In this document: positions 8,145 to 17,484 of the stretch, piece after piece
How the letters are laid out: each line of letters begins with the position of its first letter
Numbering within the stretch: position 1 is the stretch's first letter
NCBI GenBank assembly: GCA_003934925.1
Contig: JQIX01000043.1
Span: forward strand, 1-64,000
DNA from: Epsilonproteobacteria bacterium (ex Lamellibrachia satsuma)
GTDB lineage: Bacteria; Campylobacterota; Campylobacteria; Campylobacterales; Sulfurovaceae
Direction: 5' to 3'
Length of the DNA stretch: 64,000 nucleotides
The notes under the pieces: generated by a model
What the model saw: the letters and a program-made list of their open reading frames with translations, nothing else
Databases searched by the model: none
What the model was told of the DNA's origin: nothing
Program-made: the position numbers and the translations under genes

Positions 8145-8518
8145 TGGTGGAGATGAGGGGAATTGAACCCCTGTCCTAAAATAGCTAGAACTATGACTCT
8201 ACATGTTTAGTCGGTGCTGATTGTTCTCATCCGGTTTTGTTCAACACCCAAAACTTCACCGGACCAGCCAGAATTCTCACACCGTGGCATGGCTTCCACG
8301 GAGCATAGTCATCAGATGTGATACCCAAAGATCCGAGTAAGATGACACTCCTCGGCAGGGCAGTCCTCCGCGTTAGCGGGGTTAATGACTTACGCTACTG
8401 CGTAAGCTGGACGATAATCTGTATTGTTTGCGTTTAAGCTAAGTGGGCCGCGTAACGGAATTGCCCAGTCCGACATGCACATAGCCCCGACTACTCCAGT
8501 CGAAACCAAGTCATCCCC
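8145..8518 (-). ncRNA. ssrA: Transfer-messenger RNA (tmRNA)
   Basis: tmRNA rescues stalled ribosomes and tags the nascent chain. On the minus strand the 5' end GGGGATG pairs with CATCTCC near the 3' end to form the tRNA-like acceptor stem, and the T-arm GGGGTTCAATTCCCC and terminal ACCA are present. The tag reading frame runs GCAAACAATACA... and encodes ANNTDYRPAYAVA before TAA, with the ANN start and small hydrophobic end expected for ClpXP/ClpAP tags and close to Helicobacter and Campylobacter tags. A TATTAT box lies ten bases upstream (plus-strand 8529-8534). Length is about 374 nt in one piece. Confidence 0.95.
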
Positions 8519-8566
8519 ATGTGGCCGGATAATAACACTTTTGGGTTATTTTGTCAAGAGCCTGGA

Positions 8567-9850
8567 TCAGAGTACAAAAAAGACCAACAATGCAACTGCT
8601 GCCAATACTCCCATAGCAATACCGATCTTCCTGTAGCTGCCCTCTAGAAGATGAACAAGGACAAACACCAATGCACCAAGAAGCAGGCCATCTGTAATGG
8701 AGTAGGTCAGCGGCATTCCTGTTACAATAAAAAATGTACTGTATTTTATGGCGGGATCCTGATAGTTGATATGCTGCAGTTCCCCGAACATCATGACACC
8801 GATAACAATGAGAATAGGATAGATCGCATTAGAGGGAATGGCCTGGAAAAAAGGAAGCAAAAAGAGTGGAAGGATAAACAGTAATCCCGCAACAACTGCA
8901 CTAAGCCCGGTTCGGCCTCCCTCTTCGACACCGGCGGCACTTTCAATGAAAGCAGTCGTACTGCTTACCCCCGCAAGACCGCTCAGCATGGTGGCAACAG
9001 CATCGGTTTCTATGGTTTTTTGCAGCGCGATGGAACCATTTTCTTTAAAAAGACCTGCCCGCATACCCACACCGGCCAGGGTACCAAGTGTATCAAAAAG
9101 ATCAGTGATCAAAAAGATAAGTATGACCGGTATCATCGAAAGTGTCAGAATAGAGGGGATATCCAGTTCAAAAGCTATAGGTGCCATAGATGCCGGCATA
9201 GAGACAAAGTACTCAGGCAGCTTTTCGATCCCTAACAGCCATGCAGACAGTGTGGTTAGAATGATAGAAAGAATAAATGCACCTTTGTACTTTTTGAGTG
9301 TAAAGAAGATGGCAAGTGCCAAGCCGAACAGACCGAGCAGAACATGGCTGTCATGAAAATTTCCAATGCTGACCAGCGTGGAGGGATCATCAATAATGAT
9401 CTTCATCTGCTGTAAACCGATAAAAGCGATAAAAGCACCGATACCTGCACTTACAGCCCGTTTGATGTCCATAGGAATGGTTTCTATCAGCCAGCGGCGC
9501 AGCGGTGTTATACTGATAAGAATATATAAAATTCCTGATATAAATACAATGCCTAATGCACTTTGCCAGGGAATTCCCATTCCTTTGACCAAACCGAAAC
9601 TGAAATAGGCATTCAGTCCCATCCCGACACTCATGGCAATGGGAGTATTTGCCCAGAAGCCGTTGAGGATCGATGCAAAAATAGTCATGACCGCTGTAGC
9701 AGTGATCAGTGCATCATACGGCATACCTGAAGCACTCATAATAGCTGCATTGACCGGTACGATGTAGAGCATCGCCATAAAGGTGGTAAATCCTGCCGTG
9801 ATCTCAGTTCTGATATCGGTCTTGTGCTCTTCAAGTTTAAAAAGATCCAT
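8567..9850 (-). CDS. NCS2 (AzgA-type) purine permease, probably adenine/hypoxanthine
   Basis: This is a 427-residue inner-membrane protein with about 12-14 hydrophobic segments. It begins FKLEEHKTDIRTEITAGFTTFMAMLYIVPVN, the AzgA/PbuG opening of the nucleobase-cation symporter-2 family, and contains GMGLNAYFSF, DLFDTLGTLAGVG and the substrate-site segment SSTTAFIESAAGVEEGGRTG. These proteins import adenine, guanine or hypoxanthine with protons. The start is three bases after the adenine deaminase stop, so both are on one transcript. The neighbouring enzyme makes adenine the most likely substrate. Confidence 0.88.
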   Translation of the reverse strand: MDLFKLEEHKTDIRTEITAGFTTFMAMLYIVPVNAAIMSASGMPYDALITATAVMTIFASILNGFWANTPIAMSVGMGLNAYFSFGLVKGMGIPWQSALGIVFISGILYILISITPLRRWLIETIPMDIKRAVSAGIGAFIAFIGLQQMKIIIDDPSTLVSIGNFHDSHVLLGLFGLALAIFFTLKKYKGAFILSIILTTLSAWLLGIEKLPEYFVSMPASMAPIAFELDIPSILTLSMIPVILIFLITDLFDTLGTLAGVGMRAGLFKENGSIALQKTIETDAVATMLSGLAGVSSTTAFIESAAGVEEGGRTGLSAVVAGLLFILPLFLLPFFQAIPSNAIYPILIVIGVMMFGELQHINYQDPAIKYSTFFIVTGMPLTYSITDGLLLGALVFVLVHLLEGSYRKIGIAMGVLAAVALLVFFVL

Positions 9851-9853
9851 ATA

Positions 9854-11476
9854 TTACCTCTTGCAACTGTTGATAAAATGAAATGTCCGACCGTCAAAAA
9901 GACCTTTGTCGCTGAGTTTGAGTTCCGGAATGACCAGTAACGCCATAAACGAAAGTGTCATGAATGGGGCACTTAATGTCGAGCCCAATGTCTCTTTGGC
10001 AATGTTGTCAATATTTTCATACTCTTTGGCAACCGTAAAACCGTCCCCGGCACTCATGATCCCTGCGATCTCCAGTGGCAGAACCCATTCCTGCGTGTCT
10101 GTAACGGCACAGATACCGCCTTTGTGTCTGATGATGAGGTTGACGGCTTTGGTGATCATCTCGTCACTGCATCCTACGGCAATAATATTGTGTGAATCAT
10201 GGGCGACACTGGAAGCAATAGCTCCTTCTTTCAGAGCAAATCCGTTGACATAGGCTACGGAAGGCGGTACATTCGTATAACGGTTCACTACACTGATCTT
10301 GAGAATGTCATGCTCCGGATCACCTATGCTCATTGTGGAAAAATGTGGAAGTTCAACGACTTTTTCATGGGTGATAAGTTCATGATCTATCGCCTGTATC
10401 ACTTCAACGTGCTCACATAAAGGCATCGCAAAATCTTCCAGTTTTTTTGTACCTGTATGAAAATTGTTGACCTTTTGAATGGTTATGGGATCTATGTTCG
10501 ATTTACCGTTTTGTGCAACTATTTCTCCATTGATCACAGTTTTTAAAATGCTAAAATCTTTCAGATCGTCCACCTCTATAAAGTCAGCACTGTCACCTTC
10601 TTTTAATATACCAACATCAAGATCATAGTGTGTAACGGGATTGATGCAGGCGATTTGCAGAACTTTGAAAAGATCATTGCCTTTTGCCAGTGCACGTTTG
10701 ACAAGCCGGTTGATATGCTCACGATAGAGATCATTTGGATGGCGGTCATCACTGCAGAACATCAGCATGGCATAATGCTCATCTATCAGCGGTGCCAAGG
10801 CTTCAAAGTTCTTGGCGGCTGAGCCTTCACGTATGAGTATCTTCATACCGCGTCGGAGCTTTTCCCGCCCCTCTTCATAAGTAAAAGCTTCATGGTCTGT
10901 CATGACCCCTGCATCAATATAGTGTTGCAGATCGTCTCCGCAAAGCCCCGGAGCATGACCGTCTACTGGTTTTCTCAGATCCCGGGCAGCCTTTATCTTT
11001 AAAAGTATCTCTTCCTCCCCGTTGATCACTCCGGGGAAATTCATTACTTCACTGAGGTATTTGATCTGCGGTTTTTGCAGCAGTGCTTTGACTTCATTTA
11101 CCCCCAGTGAGGCACCGCTTGTTTCAAAGGGTGTTGCCGGCACACAGGGCGATGCCCCGAAATAAAATTTGAAATTGACCTGCTCTGCATTGTCCAGCAT
11201 GAATTCAACCCCTTTTATCCCAAGTACATTGGCGATCTCATGCGGATCGGAAACGGTGGCGACCGTACCGTGGCGAACGGCAAGACGCGCAAATTCACTC
11301 GGAGGCAGCATGGAACTCTCTACATGGATATGTGCATCGATAAATCCGGGAAGGATGTAGGTGGAACAGACTTCATCAATCTTTGTGATCGAGAGTATTT
11401 TCCGATCTTTAATGATCACTTTAGCAGGGTAGATCTCCCGCTGTGCAATGTCAACCAAATTTGCTTTTATCTCCAT
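9854..11476 (-). CDS. ade: Adenine deaminase
   Basis: This amidohydrolase-superfamily enzyme deaminates adenine to hypoxanthine for purine salvage. The metal-site motif is GFIDAHIHVESSMLPPSEFA, followed by HGTVATVSDPHEIANVLG and CSDDRHPNDL; the C-terminal domain has TDTQEWVLPLEIAG and SAGDG. The 540-residue length is normal. The ATG at 11476 is chosen over the upstream GTG/ATG options because AAGGA lies in front and the protein then starts MEIKANLVDI. It is the first gene of a two-gene operon with the purine permease and is divergent from modE. Confidence 0.92.
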   Translation of the reverse strand: MEIKANLVDIAQREIYPAKVIIKDRKILSITKIDEVCSTYILPGFIDAHIHVESSMLPPSEFARLAVRHGTVATVSDPHEIANVLGIKGVEFMLDNAEQVNFKFYFGASPCVPATPFETSGASLGVNEVKALLQKPQIKYLSEVMNFPGVINGEEEILLKIKAARDLRKPVDGHAPGLCGDDLQHYIDAGVMTDHEAFTYEEGREKLRRGMKILIREGSAAKNFEALAPLIDEHYAMLMFCSDDRHPNDLYREHINRLVKRALAKGNDLFKVLQIACINPVTHYDLDVGILKEGDSADFIEVDDLKDFSILKTVINGEIVAQNGKSNIDPITIQKVNNFHTGTKKLEDFAMPLCEHVEVIQAIDHELITHEKVVELPHFSTMSIGDPEHDILKISVVNRYTNVPPSVAYVNGFALKEGAIASSVAHDSHNIIAVGCSDEMITKAVNLIIRHKGGICAVTDTQEWVLPLEIAGIMSAGDGFTVAKEYENIDNIAKETLGSTLSAPFMTLSFMALLVIPELKLSDKGLFDGRTFHFINSCKR

Positions 11477-11591
11477 CCAAAATCCTTTATAGATCAAAAG
11501 TATCTTCTGTATTTTCCCACAGATAGGATAAAGAGTGGATTAGAAAATTAAATATAGATACCGTTGTATCTTAAGGTATATAATGCTAATA

Positions 11592-11622
11592 TTTCCGTTA
11601 TATACTTTTGTACATAAGGAAA
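11592..11622 (+). promoter_or_regulatory. Candidate ModE operator in front of modE
   Basis: TTTCC-G-TTATATAC, four T, then GTACATAA-GGAAA form an inverted repeat with one bulged base and one mismatch. It resembles the E. coli ModE site (CGNTATATA, short spacer, TAYATAACG as I recall it). It ends four bases before the modE ATG and includes the Shine-Dalgarno AAGGAAAGG, so a bound ModE dimer would repress its own operon. Confidence 0.55.
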
Positions 11623-11625
11623 GGT

Positions 11626-12408
11626 ATGGAACTTTCATCAAAATTGACTTTAAACATGTTAGGCGAACCTTTTTTGCTAGAAAAGCGTATAGAACTTTTG
11701 TATGCCATAGAAGAATACGGTTCCATTTCCAAAGCAGCCAAAGCAGTGCCGATGAGTTATAAGAGTGCCTGGGAAGCAGTGGATGCCATGAACAACCTTT
11801 CTGAACAACCCATAGTCCAAAGAGAGACAGGCGGGAAAAATGGGGGCGGTACGACCATCACTCCCTATGGATCACAGCTTTTGGAAACATACAGGGTTTT
11901 AAAAGAGGAACATACCTTTTTTTTGGAGAGGTTGTCGCAGGTGACGGACATAGAGAGTGGAGCGTTTAAGACCATAGGGAGGTTAGCGATGCAAATATCG
12001 GCGAGAAATCAGATACAGGGTGTTGTAGACACTATAGAATTGGGTGCTGTCAATGCCAAAGTAAGTCTCAAACTTAAAAGCGGGAACAGACTGGTTTCCG
12101 TGATCACAAAAGAAGCAGTGGAAAACCTGAGACTGGAAGAGGGAGACAGGGCAACGGCTATTTTCAAATCGAGTACCGTTATGCTTGCGGTTCCGGGTGA
12201 AATGCAACTGAGTGCAAGAAACAGCATCAGAGGGAATATCAGCCATATTACCGTAGGTGAGGTGAATGCCGAGGTAATGGTGGATATCGGCCATCATGAT
12301 GTGTTGGTTGCAGTCATCACTACCGATGCGTTAAAAACATTGAAACTGAAGGAAGGAGGCAGCATCATGGCCATTATCAAATCAAGTGACGTGATGCTGG
12401 GAAGATAG
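11626..12408 (+). CDS. modE: Molybdate-responsive transcriptional regulator ModE
   Basis: This is a 260-residue regulator. Residues about 1-100 form the ModE winged helix (RIELLYAIEEYGSISKAAKAVPMSYKSAWEAVDAMN). Two Mop/TOBE domains follow (SARNQIQGVVDTIELGAVNAKV and SARNSIRGNISHITVGEVNAEV), each ending in the FKSSTVMLA or IKSSDVMLG motif that binds molybdate between subunits. The ATG at 11626 follows AAGGAAAGG; the earlier in-frame ATG at 11608 would fall inside the operator palindrome. It opens the mod operon, which it probably represses when molybdate is plentiful. Confidence 0.9.
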   Translation: MELSSKLTLNMLGEPFLLEKRIELLYAIEEYGSISKAAKAVPMSYKSAWEAVDAMNNLSEQPIVQRETGGKNGGGTTITPYGSQLLETYRVLKEEHTFFLERLSQVTDIESGAFKTIGRLAMQISARNQIQGVVDTIELGAVNAKVSLKLKSGNRLVSVITKEAVENLRLEEGDRATAIFKSSTVMLAVPGEMQLSARNSIRGNISHITVGEVNAEVMVDIGHHDVLVAVITTDALKTLKLKEGGSIMAIIKSSDVMLGR

Positions 12409-12414
12409 GGGAAA

Positions 12415-13167
12415 ATGATGAAATTAAAACTACTTATTGCAGTACTGCTGCTGTCAACCTGCAGTATGGCAGGAAATATTAGCATTGCTGTAGCAGCCAA
12501 TGTCTCTTACGCCATAGATGACCTGAAGAAAGAGTTCAACAAACTCTATCCGGATACCAGAGTTCAAGTGATCCTGGGCAGCAGTGGAAAACTTACAGCA
12601 CAGATCAAAAACGGAGCGCCCTATCAGCTTTTTATGGCTGCCAATACGAAGTATCCCGAAGCTTTATATAAAGAGGGCATTGCCGTAACCAGACCGCTTG
12701 TGTATGCACAGGGAAGTCTTGCTTATCTCAGCAGTAAAGAACAGGATTTCAGTCAGGGTATAAAAGTGCTTGAAAGTCCGACTGTAAACAAAATAGCGGT
12801 GGCAAATCCAAAAACTGCACCCTATGGAAAAGCAGCAGTCGAAGCGATGAAAAAGGCTGGAGTTTATGAGAGTGTGAAAAGTAAATACGTGTTTGCAGAA
12901 TCTGTTTCCCAGACCGTATCCTATGCAGTGACTGCGGCGGATATAGGGTTGATAGCAAAGTCTTCACTTTACAGCCCCAAAATGGCCCGGTATAAAGAGG
13001 GAGTGAACTGGGCCGATGTAGACCCGAAACTCTATACGCCTATCAATCAGGGGATCGTTGTGCTGCGAAATGGTGAATCAAATTGCGAAGTGGCTGCATT
13101 TTATGCATTTATGTTCAGTGACAAAGCGAAAAAGATATTGAACGACTTTGGATACCTGGTACCATGA
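12415..13167 (+). CDS. modA: Molybdate ABC transporter, periplasmic binding protein
   Basis: This is a 250-residue solute-binding protein with a signal peptide (MMKLKLLIAVLLLSTCSMAG). ISIAVAANVSYAIDDLKKEF, ILGSSGKLTAQIKNGAPYQLFMAAN and IAVANPKTAPYGKAA are the ModA signatures whose Ser, Ser, Ala and Tyr contacts hold the oxyanion. It delivers molybdate or tungstate to ModB in the inner membrane. It starts six bases after the modE stop with GGGG upstream, and its stop overlaps the next gene (ATGA). Tungstate specificity cannot be excluded from sequence alone. Confidence 0.92.
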   Translation: MMKLKLLIAVLLLSTCSMAGNISIAVAANVSYAIDDLKKEFNKLYPDTRVQVILGSSGKLTAQIKNGAPYQLFMAANTKYPEALYKEGIAVTRPLVYAQGSLAYLSSKEQDFSQGIKVLESPTVNKIAVANPKTAPYGKAAVEAMKKAGVYESVKSKYVFAESVSQTVSYAVTAADIGLIAKSSLYSPKMARYKEGVNWADVDPKLYTPINQGIVVLRNGESNCEVAAFYAFMFSDKAKKILNDFGYLVP

Positions 13168-13565
13168 GTTCTATTATCGCGGCAGTATCGGAAATCCAAA
13201 GTTGTGACAGTTTGCATATCGTAACGTTTGATTTTCATGGCCAAGCGTTATCTATGATGAGTCTGGAGTTGAGTGATACTGTCAAAACAGGCGCCAAAGT
13301 AAGATTGGCAGTCAAACCGTCATATATTGTAATAGCAAAAAACTTCATTGGAGAGCTCAGCTACTCGAACAGATTGGAATCTACTGTCCGATCCATTGAA
13401 AACGGGCAACTCTTAAGCAGTGTGAAACTAAACTTTTTTGATACTGTATTGGAGTCGATCATTACAGTGGATGCATCAAAAAAAATGGATCTGAAAGTGG
13501 GCGATGAGGTGACAGCGTTCATCAAAGCCAGTGAATTATCGATCAGCGAGGTATTGGATGATTGA
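13164..13565 (+). CDS. Tandem Mop/TOBE molybdate-binding protein within the mod operon
   Basis: This is a 133-residue protein with no signal peptide, made of two TOBE/Mop-like halves. The second ([20 protein letters not shown]...[19 protein letters not shown]) matches the Mop consensus well; the first (about residues 1-60, ending [15 protein letters not shown]) is more divergent. Such proteins (molbindins) bind and store molybdate in the cytoplasm, or supply the regulatory module missing from a transporter ATPase. It overlaps modA by four bases and modB by eight, so translation of the three is tightly coupled. Confidence 0.8.
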   Translation: MSSIIAAVSEIQSCDSLHIVTFDFHGQALSMMSLELSDTVKTGAKVRLAVKPSYIVIAKNFIGELSYSNRLESTVRSIENGQLLSSVKLNFFDTVLESIITVDASKKMDLKVGDEVTAFIKASELSISEVLDD

Positions 13566-14259
13566 ATTACTCAAAACGATAGAATTTGAACCATTTCTGC
13601 TCTCATTCAAGCTGGCAGCCATCACTTCTCTTATTTTGTTTATTGTCAGTCTGCCTCTGGCGTGGTACCTGTCACAAACACGATCAAAAGCCAAGCCGTT
13701 CATAGAAGCGGTAACGGCTTTGCCCATTGTTCTGCCTCCTTCTGTTCTGGGGTTTTACATACTTGTGGCACTTTCGCACAACTCACCCATTGGTGCATTT
13801 TTTGATGATCTGTTCGGCATAAAACTGGTCTTTAGCTTTCCCGGTTTGGTGGTGGCAAGCGCTTTGTACAGCTTTCCTTTTATGGTGCAGCCGCTTCAAA
13901 GCGGATTTGAAAGTATTAATAAAAATATGCTTGAAGCCAGTTACATCAGCGGTAAAAGCAAATTCACCACGCTTTTCAAGGTAGCACTGCCAAATATCAA
14001 GCCCTCTTTGATGACAGCGGTCATCGTGACATTTGCCCATACGGTCGGGGAATTCGGAGTGGTTCTGATGGTGGGTGGAAGTATTCCCGGAGAGACAAAA
14101 GTAGCTTCGGTGGCTATTTATGAAATGGTTGAAGTGATGGATTATTCTACAGCACATATCTATAGTGCTGTGATGCTTGTTATCAGTTTCATGGTACTGC
14201 TTGGTGTATATATCTTTAATCATAAACAACATAAAAAAATAGGTGCATTCGGATCATGA
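13558..14259 (+). CDS. modB: Molybdate ABC transporter permease
   Basis: This is a 233-residue inner-membrane permease with about five hydrophobic segments and the cytoplasmic EAA-loop [27 protein letters not shown] that docks on Mod[15 protein letters not shown] and [14 protein letters not shown] are ModB family marks. The ATG at 13558 overlaps the end of the Mop gene; the longer frame from GTG at 13531 is less likely because it would extend the overlap without a better ribosome site. The stop overlaps modC (ATGA). Confidence 0.92.
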   Translation: MIELLKTIEFEPFLLSFKLAAITSLILFIVSLPLAWYLSQTRSKAKPFIEAVTALPIVLPPSVLGFYILVALSHNSPIGAFFDDLFGIKLVFSFPGLVVASALYSFPFMVQPLQSGFESINKNMLEASYISGKSKFTTLFKVALPNIKPSLMTAVIVTFAHTVGEFGVVLMVGGSIPGETKVASVAIYEMVEVMDYSTAHIYSAVMLVISFMVLLGVYIFNHKQHKKIGAFGS

Positions 14260-15113
14260 TCACAATAGATATAGGCAAAAAACTCCACGGAGTCGATGGC
14301 GAGATGGATCTGAAGGTCGGTCTTTCCATCCATGAAGGTGACTTTGTAGCGTTGGCAGGGCAGAGCGGAAGCGGGAAAACAACACTGCTTAGAATACTGG
14401 CCGGACTTGAAGAGGCAGAGGGAACAATACAAATCGGTGGTGAGATTTGGCTCGATGGCACTAAAGCGACAGTACCACAAAAAAGAAAGATCGGGTTTGT
14501 ATTTCAAGACTATGCATTGTTTGCCAATATGACAGTAGAAGAGAATCTGCTTTTTGTGAATAAAGATAGAAAACTGGCCGAACACTTACTGGAGATCACA
14601 GAATTGAATGAACTGAAAAAACGGCTTCCCAACAGTCTGAGCGGCGGACAAAAACAGAGAATAAGTCTTTGTAGAGCTATGATGAACCGGCCAAAACTGC
14701 TTTTAATGGATGAGCCTCTTTCCGCGCTTGACCCTGTCATGCGTACCAAACTGCAAAATGAGATCCTTCTGCTTCATAAAGAGTTTGGTACCACTTCTAT
14801 TATGGTAAGTCATGACCCGAGTGAGATCTACCGTCTGGCTTCCAGAGTCATCGTTTTAAATCAAGGCAGGATCATTAACGACGGAATTCCCAAAGAGGTA
14901 CTTCTCAAAACACAGGGCAGTCAAAAGTTCTCTTTTGAAGGAGAGCTTTTGGATATCGTTAAAATTGACGTGATTTATATGGCTGTTATTGCTATCGGGC
15001 AGCAGCTTGTTGAAGTAGTCATCAGTAGTGAAGAAGCTAAAAATCTTGAAATAGGACAAAATGTCAATGTCGGTACCAAAGCTTTTAGCCCGACGATCAC
15101 AAGTATAAAATAG
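14256..15113 (+). CDS. modC: Molybdate ABC transporter ATP-binding protein
   Basis: This is a 285-residue ABC ATPase with Walker [10 protein letters not shown] (residues 35-43), a Q-loop in VFQDYALF, signature LSGGQKQR, Walker [13 protein letters not shown] and switch His in [11 protein letters not shown]-terminal TOBE domain (about 225-285, [18 protein letters not shown]...) should bind molybdate and inhibit transport. It is the last gene of the mod operon, with a 49-base gap before cmoM. ModE, the Mop protein and ModC together carry five Mop/TOBE-like modules. Confidence 0.92.
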   Translation: MITIDIGKKLHGVDGEMDLKVGLSIHEGDFVALAGQSGSGKTTLLRILAGLEEAEGTIQIGGEIWLDGTKATVPQKRKIGFVFQDYALFANMTVEENLLFVNKDRKLAEHLLEITELNELKKRLPNSLSGGQKQRISLCRAMMNRPKLLLMDEPLSALDPVMRTKLQNEILLLHKEFGTTSIMVSHDPSEIYRLASRVIVLNQGRIINDGIPKEVLLKTQGSQKFSFEGELLDIVKIDVIYMAVIAIGQQLVEVVISSEEAKNLEIGQNVNVGTKAFSPTITSIK

Positions 15114-15162
15114 TGACTAAAGTATTGTTCTGGCAATATCTAATGAAGTATGAGGAGATGTA

Positions 15163-15945
15163 GTGGCACCCAAAGAGCGTGGAAAACATGACCAGAATTT
15201 CGATCATATGGTGGAGAAATTTGAACAACGGATTTATGGTACGGTAAAAGGTGAGTGGCGGCTTAAGCTTCTGCAGGAAGACCTTCATTCGCTCTATGAG
15301 GGCAAACAGCTTGACATTTGGGATGCCGGATGTGGATTTGGGCAGATGGCTCTCTGGTTTGCCGAAAAAGGACATAATCTTATCTGCTGTGATATCTCTT
15401 ACAAGATGCTTGCCAAAGCAAAAGAACACTTTGCAAAAGCGGGTTGCGAAGCAGCCTTCCATCAAGCCCCGGCCCAAAATATTGCTGCCCGGCTTCCGCA
15501 ACAGGATCTTGTACTCTTTCATGCTGTCATAGAATGGCTTGCAAAGCCTTTGGATACCTTGGAGGTTATATCTGAACGTGTCAAACCGGGCGGTCATCTT
15601 TCTTTACTCTTTTTCAATCACCATTCGCTGATCTACCGCAATATCCTGCGTGGAGGCTGGCGACTTCAAACGATCCTGAGTAAGGCTTGGTACGGAAAAG
15701 GCAAAAAACTCACTCCGCCATATCCGCAAAAACCGGAAGAACTTATCAGATGGCTGAAGAATAACGGCTACACGATAAAAGCCCATACAGGTATACGTGT
15801 ATTTCATGACTATATGGATAAAAGTGCTTTAGAAATATCAGATACGGATGAGCTGATGGCACTGGAGTATCAGTATTGCAGGGAAGAGACCTTTAGAAAT
15901 ATGGGACGGTATGTGCATATTCTGGCACAGAAAGAAGAGAATTAA
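15163..15945 (+). CDS. cmoM: tRNA uridine 5-oxyacetic acid(34) methyltransferase-like protein (CmoM family)
   Basis: This is a 260-residue class I SAM methyltransferase. The N-terminal NFDHMVEKFEQRIYGTVKGEWRLKLLQEDL is the CmoM/SmtA signature, followed by SAM motif I IWDAGCGFGQMALWFAEKGH and LFHAVIEWLAKP. CmoM methylates cmo5U34 to mcmo5U in the wobble position of certain tRNAs. The start is GTG at 15163, preceded by GAGGAG. It ends by overlapping the opposite-strand gene at 15942 by four bases. The exact tRNA substrate is inferred from the family. Confidence 0.8.
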   Translation: MAPKERGKHDQNFDHMVEKFEQRIYGTVKGEWRLKLLQEDLHSLYEGKQLDIWDAGCGFGQMALWFAEKGHNLICCDISYKMLAKAKEHFAKAGCEAAFHQAPAQNIAARLPQQDLVLFHAVIEWLAKPLDTLEVISERVKPGGHLSLLFFNHHSLIYRNILRGGWRLQTILSKAWYGKGKKLTPPYPQKPEELIRWLKNNGYTIKAHTGIRVFHDYMDKSALEISDTDELMALEYQYCREETFRNMGRYVHILAQKEEN

Positions 15946-17453
15946 CTTTTTAGACTCTTTATCAGTGCAGCAGCACTTCCGGCCATATCACTTTTAGGCT
16001 GATAGAGATAATTATTGACTTTCCCCGGAATATGTTCAGGCTTTTCCAGTGCATCAAACTCCTCTTTTGCCGACTGTTTTGCTTTGAACAGTGCCATCTG
16101 CACGCGTGAGTAGAAGTTTGCCGCGCCTTCTCCGGAAGTTTCGATACTCAGGAAGTTTGCCTGTGAATAACGGCTTGTTACCAGAGATTGAACACCATCC
16201 GATACGGCAGAAGAGGGCATACACCCGAAAGGTTTAATGGAAATGACCAGATGTGCAAGGTTGTGTTTGACACTCTCTATGAGGTGTGCTACTTCCTGGT
16301 GCCCCTCTCCCCCGCTGCACTCGAGGGTGTAATATTCTTTGGCGTATTGAGCCAGCTGTTCAATATCGGGAATTTGATAATCGTGCAGACCGATGGCTTT
16401 GGCATAGAGAGTGAAATGGGTTTTGACAGCGGCTTTTCCAGCTTTAATAAGAAGTCTGGTCTTGACATTGGAAAAATCAATTTTTTTTGCATCTTTTACT
16501 TCAAGCTGTTCTTTTTTGTGCAAGGCTTGCTCTGCCTCCCAAAGACTGAGCATTAAACGATTGATGATAGGCTGTGGAATGCATTCTGCACCTTCTGCTT
16601 CCAGGAATCTATGCAGATTGTAATTGCCGTCACCTTCGGTCATTGCTGCCCAGAATTCACCCATGACCATCACTTTAGCCTTAGGCTGCAGACGATTAAG
16701 CTTTACTTTTTCCAAGACTCTTCGACATTTCCACATCGCTTTTATAAGGTTTGCATGTTCCATGAAAGCTGTAGAGACCAGAGTTTTACACTTTTCTATG
16801 GCCTCATCCACACTGCCTTTTTTTACTTCATAAGGACGCATTTTGTAGCCAAGCAGATTGATGATATCTCCGATGATTACAGACTTGATGAGTGTTACAA
16901 AGAACCGGGGAGTAAAGTTTAAAATGTTTTCATCGATCTCGTCACCCTGAAAGATGCCCTTGTCATGTTCAAAAGAGGTAAGCCTGAATCCCTCAAACCC
17001 TGCATCCCGCAAAGCTTTTTTATACTCGGTAATATACATTCCGAAACGGCATGGACCGCATCCTCCTGCAGTAATGTAAACATATTTTTGTACGATCTCT
17101 TCAGGGCTTAAACCTTTTTCATCACGAAGATTTTGCAGGTATTTGACCAAATTACCCACAGTAAAGTAAGTAGGATTGCACTGTCCTCGGTTTCCAAAGG
17201 CTTTGCCTGTTTGAAAAGATTTGAAGTCAGGGTTGGGCAGGGCTATGAAGTTGATGTCCATGGAGTTGAGTGCCGCTTCTACTAGTTTGTCCTGAAGGAG
17301 TGTCAACCCTCCCGAGAGGAAAATGGTCTCCTCTTTGGGTGCATACTTGATAGGTTCTTTGGGAATATCCTTCCATTGCGTCGGTACCTGGTTGATGAAG
17401 CTGAGGTCACCGTTCTTGTCAGGGGTTTTTACGGTTGAACAGTTAAAGCTCAT
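15942..17453 (-). CDS. 2-hydroxyacyl-CoA dehydratase-related Fe-S protein, partner of the activase-like protein
   Basis: This 503-residue cytosolic protein corresponds to the C-terminal, dehydratase-related portion of the very long activase/dehydratase fusion proteins of anaerobes. Cys-containing motifs likely to bind Fe-S include NRGQCNPTYFTVGN, TAGGCGPCRFGMY and IKPFGCMPSSAVSDGVQ. It starts 31 bases after the stop of the large activase-like gene, so both form one operon. By analogy with 2-hydroxyglutaryl-CoA dehydratases, double-cubane-cluster proteins and benzoyl-CoA reductases, it would receive very low-potential electrons from the ATP-driven partner. The substrate is unknown and no CoA-thioester catabolic genes are nearby. 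Confidence 0.7.
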   Translation of the reverse strand: MSFNCSTVKTPDKNGDLSFINQVPTQWKDIPKEPIKYAPKEETIFLSGGLTLLQDKLVEAALNSMDINFIALPNPDFKSFQTGKAFGNRGQCNPTYFTVGNLVKYLQNLRDEKGLSPEEIVQKYVYITAGGCGPCRFGMYITEYKKALRDAGFEGFRLTSFEHDKGIFQGDEIDENILNFTPRFFVTLIKSVIIGDIINLLGYKMRPYEVKKGSVDEAIEKCKTLVSTAFMEHANLIKAMWKCRRVLEKVKLNRLQPKAKVMVMGEFWAAMTEGDGNYNLHRFLEAEGAECIPQPIINRLMLSLWEAEQALHKKEQLEVKDAKKIDFSNVKTRLLIKAGKAAVKTHFTLYAKAIGLHDYQIPDIEQLAQYAKEYYTLECSGGEGHQEVAHLIESVKHNLAHLVISIKPFGCMPSSAVSDGVQSLVTSRYSQANFLSIETSGEGAANFYSRVQMALFKAKQSAKEEFDALEKPEHIPGKVNNYLYQPKSDMAGSAAALIKSLKS

Positions 17454-17484
17454 AGGAAAACTCCGTGGACATTTTTATTGTGAT

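Noticed and set aside
8145-8180. A tRNA-like 3' half ending in ACCA on the minus strand
   Set aside because: It is the acceptor/T-arm end of the tmRNA, whose 5' partner lies at 8518; no separate tRNA is present.
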